DNA of 64,000 bases from an uncultured Ruminococcus sp. (GTDB lineage Bacteria > Bacillota > Clostridia > Oscillospirales > Acutalibacteraceae), in contig CACWNY010000020.1 in assembly GCA_902762375.1 (NCBI GenBank), positions 20,976-84,975 on the forward strand, written 5' to 3'. The position numbers and the translations under genes were made by a program. Under the pieces are notes generated by a model. The model was not told the DNA's origin, made no database searches, and saw nothing but the letters and a program-made list of their open reading frames with translations. Shown piece by piece: positions 17,539 to 25,814 of the stretch (positions within the stretch are counted from its first letter, which is position 1; each line of letters opens with the position of its first letter).

Positions 17539-17578
17539 CAGGCACAATCGGAAAGTATTTTGGTTGTGTCTGTTTTTT
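17539..17578 (+). terminator. Terminator after the FHA-ABC gene
   Basis: An 11-bp stem CAGGCACAATC/GGTTGTGTCTG (two G-T pairs) followed by six T. Confidence 0.8.
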
Positions 17579-17621
17579 CTGTTATTTTAGAGAAATTGCT
17601 GAAAAAATTGCCAATTACTGA

Positions 17622-17650
17622 TTGCTAATTGCTGATTGCTATGGTACAAT
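17622..17650 (+). promoter_or_regulatory. Promoter of the sodium symporter gene
   Basis: TTGCTA (17622-17627), 17-nt spacer, extended -10 TGGTACAAT (-10 at 17645-17650), 46 bases before the TTG start. Confidence 0.6.
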
Positions 17651-17696
17651 AAAAAGGAATTTTGCGGAAAAAATTTTTTTCAGGAGGTTTTTTGTT

Positions 17697-19163
17697 TTGA
17701 ACTGGTCAGAATTAATTGTCTTTATTGTCTATCTGGCGTTTATGCTGGGAATAGGAATATTCTTTTTTGTCAAGAATAAGAGTGGCGGAGAGAAATCCTA
17801 CTTTCTTGGTGGGAGAGCGATGGGACCGTGGGTAACGGCACTTTCGGCGGGAGCATCAGATATGAGTGCGTGGGTACTGATGGGGTTGCCGACTTCTGTA
17901 TACGCATTGGGAATGGGTCAGGTATGGGTGCCTGTGGGTCTGGCAATCGGCTATACGCTGAGTTGGATTCTGGAAGCTCCAAGATTGCGTAAGTTTTCGA
18001 TTGTCGCCAACGACTCCATTACTATACCTCAATACTTAACTAACCGCTTTCTGGCAAAATCTAATATTTTACAGATTATCTGTGCGGTTGTTTTTCTGTT
18101 AGCCTATACCTTATATTCCGCCTCCAGTATGAAAGCCTGCGGAACACTTGTCAACACCGTAACAGGTATCGACCCTACAGTGGCGATGTATATCGGTGCA
18201 TTGATTATTGTCAGCTATACTTTTCTGGGCGGATTTTCGGCAGTCTGCTGGACGGACTTCTTTCAGGGAATGTTGATATTTGGCGGTATGCTGATGGCAC
18301 CTATTTTTGCGGTTTCCATGATAGATATGTCCGCTATAGGAAATCTGTCGGCAGTCAATCCTAAATTTTCGTGGGACGCTTTTACAAATTGGAAGGATAT
18401 TGTTTCAGGTCTGGCATGGGGGCTTGGTTATTTCGGAATGCCACATATTATCATTCGTTTCATGTCTATCCGTTCACAGAAGGAAATGAAAAAATCAGCC
18501 GTTATCGGCATTACATGGACAGTTTGTATTGTTATTTTTGCTACATTGATAGGTATTGTCGGACTGGCATTTCTGGGATATGACCAGAATGTTGCGGACA
18601 ATGAACTTGTCTTTATCAATATGGTAAGAAAGATATTTCCCGGAATTTTGTCAGGTGTTATGCTTTCGGCTGTGCTGGCAGCGTCTATGAGTACCGCCGA
18701 CAGTCAGTTGCTTTCGGCTTCATCAGCTTTTGCCAGCGACCTCTATAAGCCGGTTATTCGTAAAAATAAGGTAACGGATAAAGAAATGCAATGGGTAGGA
18801 CGCTTCGTGGTTCTGGCGATTGCTATAGTTGCTTTAATCATTGCCTCCAATCCTAATTCGGGAACGATTATGTCTTTGGTTTCCAATGCGTGGGCTTTGT
18901 TCGGTTCATCGTTAGGGTCTGTAATTCTGTTAAGTCTTTTCTGGAAAAGATTTAATTTTCAGGGAGCGATTACGGGTATTCTTGTGGGTGCGGTTGCGGA
19001 TATCTGCTGGCTTATATTCCTCACCGAAAAAACAGGTATCTATGAACTTGCTCCGGGATTTATCCTTAGTATGATTTTTGCTGTAGTGGTAACACTTTGC
19101 ACGAAAGCTCCCACAGAAAAAGTAGAAAAACTTTTCGATAAGGCAATGACCTATACCGATTAA
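17697..19163 (+). CDS. putP: Sodium:solute symporter, PutP (sodium/proline) type
   Basis: 488 residues from a TTG start (17697) that follows AGGAGG by 9 bases; an earlier in-frame TTG at 17622 coincides with the promoter -35 box and is rejected. The protein has about 13 membrane helices. SSS-family blocks include SYFLGGRAMGPWVTALSAGASDMSAW (sodium and substrate site), YTLYSASSMKACG, SYTFLGGFSAVCWTDFFQG and MSTADSQLLSASSAF. The last motif and overall length fit PutP better than other SSS transporters. It would import proline or a similar osmolyte or amino acid with sodium. Single-gene unit. Confidence 0.9.
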   Translation: MNWSELIVFIVYLAFMLGIGIFFFVKNKSGGEKSYFLGGRAMGPWVTALSAGASDMSAWVLMGLPTSVYALGMGQVWVPVGLAIGYTLSWILEAPRLRKFSIVANDSITIPQYLTNRFLAKSNILQIICAVVFLLAYTLYSASSMKACGTLVNTVTGIDPTVAMYIGALIIVSYTFLGGFSAVCWTDFFQGMLIFGGMLMAPIFAVSMIDMSAIGNLSAVNPKFSWDAFTNWKDIVSGLAWGLGYFGMPHIIIRFMSIRSQKEMKKSAVIGITWTVCIVIFATLIGIVGLAFLGYDQNVADNELVFINMVRKIFPGILSGVMLSAVLAASMSTADSQLLSASSAFASDLYKPVIRKNKVTDKEMQWVGRFVVLAIAIVALIIASNPNSGTIMSLVSNAWALFGSSLGSVILLSLFWKRFNFQGAITGILVGAVADICWLIFLTEKTGIYELAPGFILSMIFAVVVTLCTKAPTEKVEKLFDKAMTYTD

Positions 19164-19175
19164 GGACGGTTTTTA

Positions 19176-19389
19176 GTTTAAGGGCTACCGCCCTTAAAAA
19201 TCCTGTTAAGGGGTTGCCACCCCTTAACCCCGCCCACTTTTTTGAAAAAAAGTGGACAAAAAACTTTTATGGCTCACTTCGTTCGGAACTCTTTATCCGA
19301 CTTCGGACTGTGACAATTAAAAGTTTTTGTCGAACTTTTTTCAAAAAGTTCGTGGGGTCAAGGGGCAACGCCCCTTGTGGGATTTTAAG
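19176..19389. repeat. Modular hairpin repeat, locus 5 (reverse + forward pair)
   Basis: Reverse H3-H2-H1 (H2 is AAGGGGTTGCCACCCCTT) is joined by GCTCACTTCGTTCGGA to forward H1-H2 whose H1 stem is CGAACTTTTTT/AAAAAGTTCG. Forward H3 and H4 are missing. Starts 13 bases after the putP stop. Confidence 0.87.
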
Positions 19390-19459
19390 ACAATTTGACT
19401 TTTCAATATGATAATGCTACAATATTCATATAATCATTTTATATAGGGAGATGACCCGT

Positions 19460-19705
19460 GTGACAACTATTCAACAACAGGCTATCCAGTTAATTCAGCG
19501 TCTACCTGATACAAAAATACAGGCTATTATCACTCTCGCTACAGATGAACTGCATTTGCTTGAACTGGAACACCAGACCACTAAACAGAAAAAAGAAATG
19601 GCTTTTGCTCAGTTGGAAAATCTTGACCTTAATCTTCCTGCTGATTTTGGCCCTGCCAAAGAACTTATCGGTGCATTAGGAGAAAAATATGACATTACTA
19701 CTTGA
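19460..19705 (+). CDS. Small antitoxin-like protein preceding a PIN-domain remnant
   Basis: 81 residues from GTG 19460 (GGGAG 9 bases upstream; the ATG at 19451 is too close to it). The sequence begins TTIQQQAIQLIQRLPDTKIQAIITLATDEL and is helical and charged, with a tail NLPADFGPAKELIGALGEKYDITT. I do not recognise a DNA-binding family with certainty. Small proteins of this form are common directly before PIN-domain toxins, and its 3' end overlaps the start of a PIN-like frame by 17 bases. With the toxin destroyed it is probably an orphan antitoxin. Confidence 0.7.
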   Translation: MTTIQQQAIQLIQRLPDTKIQAIITLATDELHLLELEHQTTKQKKEMAFAQLENLDLNLPADFGPAKELIGALGEKYDITT

Positions 19706-19763
19706 TACAAATATTATTCTGGACTATCTTTTAAAAAGACCTCCTTTTTTTGAAATTGTTTAA
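19689..19763 (+). pseudogene. Truncated PIN-domain (VapC-type) toxin
   Basis: ATG 19689 overlaps the antitoxin-like gene. The frame reads MTLLLDTNIILDYLLKRPPF and then FEIV and a stop, 24 residues. DTNIILDYLL..RPPF is the classic N terminus of PIN ribonucleases, with the first catalytic Asp. The other ~110 residues are gone: the stop lies in an H3 repeat hairpin (TTTAAGGGTTGTCGCCCTTTAA), so repeat insertion or recombination removed the rest. Confidence 0.75.
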
Positions 19764-19783
19764 GGGTTGTCGCCCTTTAATCG
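19760..19783 (+). repeat. Isolated H3 hairpin module truncating the PIN toxin
   Basis: TTTAAGGGTTGTCGCCCTTTAA supplies the stop codon of the toxin remnant. Confidence 0.75.
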
Positions 19784-19800
19784 GAAAATTTTAAAAAATA

Positions 19801-19832
19801 AACGGTATGTATTGCAAAGAATACATACCGTT
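19801..19832. terminator. Bidirectional terminator
   Basis: 13-bp perfect arms AACGGTATGTATT/AATACATACCGTT around GCAAAG, with TTATTT on the plus side and TTTATTTTTTAAAA on the minus side. It can serve both the remnant TA pair and the minus-strand surface protein gene. Confidence 0.85.
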
Positions 19833-19868
19833 TTATTTGTCGAGCTGAGAATGACCGCTGATTATAAA

Positions 19869-20834
19869 TTATTTACTGCTCTTTCTTTTTCTCAAAGCAC
19901 CTACAGCAAGCATTGCGGAAACTACACCTAAACCGACAACCATAACCGCACTGCTACTACCTGTAGCTACTTTACCGCTTGATGTATTGGAAGAATTGGT
20001 ATTACCGCTATTGTTATTGTTGTTGGTGGTGTTATTGTTATTGGTAGCATTAGTAGGAGTAACAGAGGCTGTTGTTGTTTCTTTTTCAGTGGAAGCGTCA
20101 GTAGGCTGTGCATTGGTTGCTGATGTGGGAACATCTGTAACTACTTCACTGGGGGTTTCAGTAGGTTCGTCAGTGGGTTCATCAGTAGGAGCGTCAGTGA
20201 TTTCTTCGGTAGGTTCGTCAGTGGGTTCTTCTCCTGCATAGTCAACTTTCATTTCTGTCTTGAGGTTCAAAACACTCAAATCGCTTTCGGGTTCACCTGC
20301 TTCGTTGTCAAAGGTAACATCTTCAAGAACTGTATTTACCCAACAACTTCCGTCACCGACTACTTCAACCGCAAAAGAATACATAAACTGTCCGTTTTCG
20401 TAATCACCGCTGGGTTTACCCAATACATAACAGTAACCGAATTTATCTCTGTCAAATTCGTCAGCACTTTCGGGTCTTACCTGATAACCCTCAAACGCTG
20501 ATTTATAGAAAGAGGTTTCTTCTCCGTCTGTGTAGTAGCCGTCAGCATAACGCAGGATTTCAGTATCGCTGTACTCCACAGTACTGTCCTTTTCTGTCTG
20601 ATTGATGTAAGTTGCAACAACCGCACCTGTAATTGCCTTTTCAGAATAACCTGTTACAGTAAATTCTATTTTGTCACCTTTATGAAGTGTGGAAGTGGTA
20701 ATGCCTATACCTGTTTCACTGTCTGTAATCAATGATACTGCACTGCCACTGTCAGCAGAAACACTGCCCATTGCACTTACACAACCGACTGTTGCTACCA
20801 TGCCTGCCAGAAACAGGCTTGTTAATTTCTTCAT
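19869..20834 (-). CDS. Secreted, probably membrane- or wall-anchored surface protein with Thr/Pro/Asn-rich stalk
   Basis: 321 residues from ATG 20834 (GGGAGG 9 bases upstream; an in-frame start further upstream would precede the promoter). Signal peptide KKLTSLFLAGMVATVGCVSAMGSVSA. Residues about 30-190 form an unrecognised globular domain (GIGITTSTLHKGDKIEFTVTGYSE...), possibly a beta-sandwich. Residues 195-285 are a repetitive low-complexity stalk (PTDEPTEE, ATNNNNTTNNNNN). The end is KVATGSSSAVMVVGLGVVSAMLAVGALRKRKSSK: a short motif, a helix and a positive tail, like a sortase signal, but KVATG is not a canonical LPXTG. Ligand unknown. Confidence 0.8.
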   Translation of the reverse strand: MKKLTSLFLAGMVATVGCVSAMGSVSADSGSAVSLITDSETGIGITTSTLHKGDKIEFTVTGYSEKAITGAVVATYINQTEKDSTVEYSDTEILRYADGYYTDGEETSFYKSAFEGYQVRPESADEFDRDKFGYCYVLGKPSGDYENGQFMYSFAVEVVGDGSCWVNTVLEDVTFDNEAGEPESDLSVLNLKTEMKVDYAGEEPTDEPTEEITDAPTDEPTDEPTETPSEVVTDVPTSATNAQPTDASTEKETTTASVTPTNATNNNNTTNNNNNSGNTNSSNTSSGKVATGSSSAVMVVGLGVVSAMLAVGALRKRKSSK

Positions 20835-20879
20835 TTTTGAACATCCTCCCTGTTCTATATACTTGATAATATCGTAACT

Positions 20880-20908
20880 ATTATAATACCTGATAGAAAA
20901 TAATTCAA
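20880..20908 (-). promoter_or_regulatory. Promoter of the surface protein gene
   Basis: Minus strand TTGAAT (20903-20908), 17-nt spacer, TATAAT (20880-20885), 45 bases before the ATG. The 20835-21249 gap also holds repeat locus 7 and a gene-end module. Confidence 0.75.
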
Positions 20909-20987
20909 TATATTTTTTAACTTTTTGTATCAACTCACAATAAATATATCTCCCATATAGGCAAAAACACATAACTTTATGTATTAT

Positions 20988-21160
20988 GTCAAAATTTGCT
21001 TGTCGCAAATTTTGTTTTGTGTTTGGGGAGTTTAAGGGCTGCCGCCCTTAAAAATCCTGCTAAGGGGCTGCCGCCCCTTAACCCCGCCCACTTTTTTGAA
21101 AAAAAGTGGACAAAAAACTTTTAAAAAAGTGGACAAAAAACTTTTAAGTGTCACAGCTCA
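20988..21160 (-). repeat. Modular hairpin repeat, locus 7 (reverse copy with duplicated H1 flank)
   Basis: Reverse H4 (CAAAATTTGC..GCAAATTTTG, loop GACAA), H3 TTAAGGGCTGCCGCCCTTAA, H2 AAGGGGCTGCCGCCCCTT, H1 CCCACTTTTTTGAAAAAAAGTGG. The flank AAAAGTGGACAAAAAACTTTT occurs twice in tandem at about 21110-21146. Confidence 0.85.
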
Positions 21161-21193
21161 AACTTAGATAAAGATTTCCGAACGCTTTTTCGT

Positions 21194-21246
21194 GTCATTC
21201 CGAACGGAGTGAGGAATCTAATTACGAATTACGAATTACGCATTAC
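21194..21246 (-). repeat. CGGAATGACA motif plus gene-end TAATTCG module at the glmS 3' end
   Basis: TGTCATTCCGAACGGAGTGAG is followed by AATTACGAATTACGAATTACGCATTA, the gene-end module reversed, which reaches to within a few bases of the glmS stop at 21250. Confidence 0.75.
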
Positions 21247-21249
21247 CAA

Positions 21250-23082
21250 TCATTCTACAGTGACGGATTTTGCCAGATTTCTGGGCTGGTCAACATCATT
21301 GCCACGCTCAACGGAGGTATAGTAAGCGATTAACTGCAAAGGAACGGCTGTGGGAACAGGCATTAAAATATCGTGCATTTTGGGTAAGGTAATGATATAG
21401 TCATAGGCTTCCTTGTCAACGGAGAAGTCTTCTCTTGTGACTAAAATTACCTTAGCACCTCTTGCTTTGACTTCTTTGATATTGCTGACGGTCTTTTCCA
21501 ACAGATTTTTCTGTGTGGCAACGGCAATGACAGGGGTATCTTCTGTAATGAGAGAAATTGTGCCGTGTTTGAGTTCTCCAGCAGCGTAGGATTCGCTGTG
21601 AATATAGGAAATTTCTTTCAGCTTTAAAGACCCCTCCATACTCAACGCATAATCCAGACCTCTGCCTATATAAAGCAGACTATCAGCAGAAATTAACTTA
21701 GTCGCAATAAACTGTGTCATATCCAGTTTTTCGGCAAGAATTTTTTCAATGACTTCGGGTGTACTTTCCAGTTCTTGGGTAAGATAACGGCACTGATTTT
21801 CGTTGATAGTTCCCTTAGCCAGTGCCAGCTGAAAAGCAAACAGATACATCACCGCTAACTGTACAATGTAGGCTTTTGTGGAGGCTACGGCAATTTCAGG
21901 ACCTGCATGAGTATAAATCAGCATATCCGCCTCTCTGGCAATCGAACTTCCCTTGACATTGACAATGGCAAGAGTTTTTGCTCCCATTTTCTTCGAAAGT
22001 TTCAATGCTTCCAGACTGTCTGCGGTTTCGCCCGACTGCGAAATAATAATGACTAAATCCCCTTCTCCTACAATCGGATTTCTGTAACGGTATTCTGATG
22101 CAATATCTACCACAACAGGTACTCTGGCAAGTTTTTCAATGACATATTTTCCTACCATACCTGCGTGCATAGCTGTTCCGCAAGCCACAATATAGATGTT
22201 TTTGAAATCCTTGATATTTTCTCTGGTAATACCACATTCTTCCAGATTAGGCATACCGTCAAAAATTCTGGGTTTGATGGTCATATTGATAGCGTTGGGT
22301 TGTTCATGAATTTCTTTTATCATGAAGTGGGGGAAACCACCCTTTTTAGCTGATTCTGCGTCCCAGTCGGCGGTCATTAGTTCTTTGTTTTTTTCTTCGC
22401 CGTATTCATCATAAATCACTACGCCGTCCTGTTTCATTTCCACAATTTCATCATGGTCAATCAAATAGTAGTCTTTGGTGTAATTGATGATGGCGGTAAC
22501 ATCTGAGGCGATGAAATATTCGTCTTTGCCTACACCGACAATCAACGGACTTTGCCGTCTTGTAGCATACACAACATCAGGAAAATCTTCAAAGACAATT
22601 CCCAATGCAAATGAACCCTCTAATTCATTTACCGCACTCTGAATGGTTGCCAAAGGATTTTGAGGGTTCTTCTTATAGAAATAACCTAACAATTTGGCAA
22701 CCACTTCGGTATCTGTATCACTGACAAAAGTTTCACCGTGACCGATTAAAAATTCTTTTAACTGCTTATAGTTTTCGATAATGCCGTTATGGACAATCGC
22801 AACCTTTTCACCGCTGTGAGGGTGGGAATTGATATCAGACGGTTTTCCGTGAGTTGCCCAACGGGTATGACCTATTCCTGCTTTACCGACAGGTTTACCG
22901 CACTGTTCCATTTTCGCTTTTAAATCTTTGAGTTTGCCTTTGGACTTTTTGACCTTGATTTCACCGTTTTCAAATACAGCAATTCCTGCGGAATCATATC
23001 CCCTGTATTCCAGTTTGGAAAGCGTATCTACCAGAACATCACTGCAATCCCTGTAACCGCAATAACCTACTATACCACACAT
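21250..23082 (-). CDS. glmS: Glutamine-fructose-6-phosphate aminotransferase (isomerizing)
   Basis: 610 residues, normal GlmS length; makes glucosamine-6-phosphate from fructose-6-phosphate and glutamine, the first step to UDP-GlcNAc. The start MCGIVGYCG gives the N-terminal nucleophile Cys after Met removal. The glutaminase domain shows KLEYRGYDSAGIAV, GIGHTRWATHGKPSDINSHPH and VHNGIIENY. The isomerase half has two SIS domains (VACGTAMHAG, ISQSGETADSLEAL, ASTKAYIVQL) and ends DQPRNLAKSVTVE. GGAGG lies 12 bases before ATG. It is 42 bases downstream of the dehydratase gene on the same strand, so probably an operon for amino-sugar precursors. No glmS ribozyme fits in the 42-base gap. Confidence 0.97.
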   Translation of the reverse strand: MCGIVGYCGYRDCSDVLVDTLSKLEYRGYDSAGIAVFENGEIKVKKSKGKLKDLKAKMEQCGKPVGKAGIGHTRWATHGKPSDINSHPHSGEKVAIVHNGIIENYKQLKEFLIGHGETFVSDTDTEVVAKLLGYFYKKNPQNPLATIQSAVNELEGSFALGIVFEDFPDVVYATRRQSPLIVGVGKDEYFIASDVTAIINYTKDYYLIDHDEIVEMKQDGVVIYDEYGEEKNKELMTADWDAESAKKGGFPHFMIKEIHEQPNAINMTIKPRIFDGMPNLEECGITRENIKDFKNIYIVACGTAMHAGMVGKYVIEKLARVPVVVDIASEYRYRNPIVGEGDLVIIISQSGETADSLEALKLSKKMGAKTLAIVNVKGSSIAREADMLIYTHAGPEIAVASTKAYIVQLAVMYLFAFQLALAKGTINENQCRYLTQELESTPEVIEKILAEKLDMTQFIATKLISADSLLYIGRGLDYALSMEGSLKLKEISYIHSESYAAGELKHGTISLITEDTPVIAVATQKNLLEKTVSNIKEVKARGAKVILVTREDFSVDKEAYDYIITLPKMHDILMPVPTAVPLQLIAYYTSVERGNDVDQPRNLAKSVTVE

Positions 23083-23124
23083 ATATACATTATTCCTCCA
23101 ATTCGTTTTTTAACCTGATGGTTG

Positions 23125-25068
23125 TTATATACCTGTCTGACAATCATTTGTCTTGTGGTGAAAAGTCGGGACGATTTCTTCCAGTAAGGCAAGTGTCTGT
23201 CTGGAGTCATTGTTTTCTGCCGACTTTTTGAGTTTCTCATACATATTTATGAATTGCTTTCTTTCAATATTAATCTGCTGACCGATAAATATTTTATGGT
23301 TAGCCGTACTTTTCAGATTTTCCTCATTCATCAGAAGTTCTTCATAGAGTTTTTCGCCAGGTCGGAGACCTGTGAACTTTATGGGAACATCTTTATAAGG
23401 GACTTTCCCATACATTCGGATAAGGTTTTCGGCAAGCGTGACAATCTTTACAGGAGCTCCCATATCCAGAACGAATATTTCTCCACCCTTAGCCATCGCT
23501 CCAGCCTCAAGCACCAGAGATACTGCTTCCGTAATGGTCATAAAGTAACGGATAATTTCAGGGTCAGTCACCGTTACAGGCTTGCCTGCCTCAATCTGCT
23601 TTTTGAACAGCGGTATTACCGAACCGTTAGACCCCAATACATTGCCAAATCTTGTGGTGACAAATTCCGTTTCTGAACCCGACTGTGCCATATACTGCAC
23701 AATCATTTCACAGCAACGCTTGGTTGCTCCCATGACATTTGTCGGGTTGACCGCTTTATCCGTTGAAATCATAATAAATTTCTTGACACCGTTCAAATCA
23801 GAAAGTCTTGCCACATTGAATGTACCGACAATATTATTTTTCACCGCTTCTTCGGGAACATATTCCATTAACGGAACATGCTTATGTGCTGCCGCATGGA
23901 AAACAATTTCAGGCTGATACTTCTCAAAGATAGTACGCATTTTTTCATAGTCCCTTACGGACGCTATCAGCGTGACCAGATTGAGATTATCTCCGTAATC
24001 CATCAATAATTCCTGCTGAATTTCGTAAGCGTTGTTTTCATAGATATCCACAATGATAATCTGTTTCGGCGAAAAGCGGGCAATCTGTCTGACAAGTTCC
24101 GAACCTATCGAACCGCCACCGCCTGTCACCATACACACACGGTCTTTTATCAACCGTCTTGTATCTTCGTTATCAAACGAAATCGGCGGTCTGCCCAGCA
24201 AATCTTCCATGTTGATATCACTAAGCTGACTGATGACCGTGACAGCCTTTTTATCGCTTTTCTGACTGCCGTCATATTCATCAAATATCAGATTTCCCAC
24301 ATAAGGAATAACTTTGATTTTACAGGTTGTCTTGGAACACTCTCCCAGAATACGCCGTCTTTCTTCTTCAGAACATGATGGAATTGCCATTAAAATGGTA
24401 TCAATATATTCCTTATTACAAATGCTTTCTATTTTATCAGTCGTACCGATGATGGGAATATCCTGTATTTTTTGTCCTGTGAGTTCCTTGTTATCGTCAA
24501 CAATGCCGACAATGTGGTATTGTTTGGCAACTTCATCTGTTTCGGAGGCATTCATAATCTCCTTAATGATAATCTTTCCCGCACGACCTGCACCGACAAG
24601 CAAAGTTCTTTTTCGGTGCATATTTTCACCGACTTCTACCAGTGTCAGAAAAGTTGTTCGGAAAATCAGTCGGAATGAGATAACCCCTGTCACCGAAAGC
24701 AAATACTCAAACAGCACAAACAAATAAAAAGATGGAAGATTGGTGTCTTCCGATAGAGTTCCCGAACGCCCTGCCAACAGTACGACAACCATACTGAATG
24801 TGACCCCCAGCAGACACGACAGATAATCTTTCGCTTTGAAATACCGCCACAACTTGCTGTATGCCCCACAAGCCCACAATGCCAGAAATCCTACCAGAAT
24901 AGCAATAGCTGTCTGCCATGTGAGAATGTAGGTCTGTATCGGCAACACATTCATCAAAGTCAATACATAGTTTGCCATGAGCGCTGAAACGCCTATGATA
25001 AACATATCGGCGATTGCCAGCACAAATTTTCGTACATTGAAAAGACTAATTTTCTGTTTTAACTTCAC
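23125..25068 (-). CDS. Membrane-bound nucleotide-sugar 4,6-dehydratase/epimerase (CapD/WbpM/PglF type)
   Basis: 647 residues from GTG 25068 (AGGAGG 10 bases upstream); an in-frame ATG at 25149 lacks a ribosome site. Four membrane helices at residues 10-130, a first Rossmann domain (LLVGAGRAGKIIIKEI), then the catalytic SDR domain with VTGGGGSIGSELVRQI, HAAAHKHVPLMEY and STDKAVNPTNVMGATKR. The catalytic Tyr is replaced by Met in NVMGATKR, which is normal for WbpM/PglF-type dehydratases. They convert UDP-GlcNAc to a 4-keto-6-deoxy sugar for surface glycans. Located directly before glmS, which supplies the substrate pathway. Confidence 0.92.
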   Translation of the reverse strand: MKLKQKISLFNVRKFVLAIADMFIIGVSALMANYVLTLMNVLPIQTYILTWQTAIAILVGFLALWACGAYSKLWRYFKAKDYLSCLLGVTFSMVVVLLAGRSGTLSEDTNLPSFYLFVLFEYLLSVTGVISFRLIFRTTFLTLVEVGENMHRKRTLLVGAGRAGKIIIKEIMNASETDEVAKQYHIVGIVDDNKELTGQKIQDIPIIGTTDKIESICNKEYIDTILMAIPSCSEEERRRILGECSKTTCKIKVIPYVGNLIFDEYDGSQKSDKKAVTVISQLSDINMEDLLGRPPISFDNEDTRRLIKDRVCMVTGGGGSIGSELVRQIARFSPKQIIIVDIYENNAYEIQQELLMDYGDNLNLVTLIASVRDYEKMRTIFEKYQPEIVFHAAAHKHVPLMEYVPEEAVKNNIVGTFNVARLSDLNGVKKFIMISTDKAVNPTNVMGATKRCCEMIVQYMAQSGSETEFVTTRFGNVLGSNGSVIPLFKKQIEAGKPVTVTDPEIIRYFMTITEAVSLVLEAGAMAKGGEIFVLDMGAPVKIVTLAENLIRMYGKVPYKDVPIKFTGLRPGEKLYEELLMNEENLKSTANHKIFIGQQINIERKQFINMYEKLKKSAENNDSRQTLALLEEIVPTFHHKTNDCQTGI

Positions 25069-25230
25069 CCGAACAAGCCCTCCTGACCATACCAATACCT
25101 TGTTACAACTTATCAATTCCCGTATGTCAATCCGCTTACCGCTTATCATAACACATTTTTCTTGTTTTGAACAGTATTTTTTACAAAATTATTTTTACTA
25201 AAAAAAATTTCGTCCTTTTACCTTTTTCCG

Positions 25231-25259
25231 TCATAGACAACCGAACATTTTCATATAAA
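25231..25259 (+). promoter_or_regulatory. spoIIID: Possible sigma-E type sporulation promoter of spoIIID
   Basis: TCATAGA (25231-25237), exactly 14 bases, then CATATAAA (25252-25259). This approximates the sigma-E pattern (kmATAtT, 14 bp, CATACAnT). In Bacillus subtilis spoIIID is a mother-cell sigma-E gene. The match is partial. Confidence 0.45.
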
Positions 25260-25304
25260 TGCAGTAATCCACCTAGATATTTTTCACATAACGGAGGGGT
25301 TTCC

Positions 25305-25562
25305 ATGAAAGGCATTGTTGAGGAAAGGGCTGTCGAACTCGGCAAATATATTATCGAACGAAAATCGACTGTCCGTTCTACAGCACAGAAATTCGGTGTG
25401 AGTAAAAGTACCGTACATAAAGATGTCAGCGAAAGATTAAAATATGTCAATCCACAACTGTATTCTCAGGTAAAAGAAATTCTGGAAATCAATAAATCAG
25501 AGCGTCATATTCGTGGCGGTATGGCTACCAGACGAAAATATAAATCAATGCGTAATTCGTAA
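25305..25562 (+). CDS. spoIIID: Stage III sporulation protein D (mother-cell transcription factor)
   Basis: 85 residues from ATG 25305 (GGAGGGG 6 bases upstream; a longer in-frame extension to 25167 is not conserved-looking). MKGIVEERAVELGKYIIERK and STVRSTAQKFGVSKSTVHKDV are near-diagnostic of SpoIIID, and the C-terminal basic RHIRGGMATRRKYK follows. SpoIIID tunes sigma-E and sigma-K regulons in the mother cell, so this organism very probably forms spores. The last residues (MRNS) and the stop are encoded by the TAATGCGTAATTCGTAATTA module, which lengthens the protein slightly over a typical end. Confidence 0.96.
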   Translation: MKGIVEERAVELGKYIIERKSTVRSTAQKFGVSKSTVHKDVSERLKYVNPQLYSQVKEILEINKSERHIRGGMATRRKYKSMRNS

Positions 25563-25566
25563 TTAT
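25548..25566 (+). repeat. Gene-end module overlapping the spoIIID stop
   Basis: ATGCGTAATTCGTAATTAT encodes the last four residues and the stop of spoIIID. Confidence 0.75.
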
Positions 25567-25583
25567 AAAAAATAACTTATGGC

Positions 25584-25682
25584 TGTGACAATTAAAAGTT
25601 TTTGTCCACTTTTTTCAAAAAGTGGTGGGGTTCAGGGGCAAAGCCCCTGATGGGATTTTTAAGGGCAACGCCCTTAAACTCC
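25584..25682 (+). repeat. Modular hairpin repeat, locus 8 (forward H1-H2-H3)
   Basis: H1 CCACTTTTTT/AAAAAGTGG, H2 CAGGGGCAAAGCCCCTG (flank TTC/GAT instead of TCA/TGT), H3 TTAAGGGCAACGCCCTTAA; H4 missing. Confidence 0.87.
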
Positions 25683-25683
25683 C

Positions 25684-25720
25684 AAAAAAACACCGTTCAT
25701 AGAAAAGCGGTGTTTTTTTT
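25684..25720. terminator. Terminator after spoIIID
   Basis: AAACACCG/CGGTGTTT arms with 12-base loop, then eight T; A-rich on the left so it can act both ways. Confidence 0.8.
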
Positions 25721-25731
25721 ATGGAAAACAG

Positions 25732-25759
25732 TTTACTTACCTGAATTTTATGGTACAAT
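25732..25759 (+). promoter_or_regulatory. Promoter of the membrane protein gene
   Basis: TTTACT (25732-25737), 16-nt spacer, extended -10 TGGTACAAT (-10 at 25754-25759). Confidence 0.55.
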
Positions 25760-25814
25760 ATAGACATAATTCGTCATGAAAAAGACAGCCCTTAAAAAAA
25801 GGAGAAAATTCATT

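Noticed and set aside
23083..23124. glmS ribozyme upstream of glmS
   Set aside because: Only 42 bases separate glmS from the upstream gene, too short for the ribozyme.
25149..25304. Upstream starts for the dehydratase (25149) and spoIIID (25167)
   Set aside because: No ribosome site; strong sites precede GTG 25068 and ATG 25305, and the extra residues do not look like family sequence.
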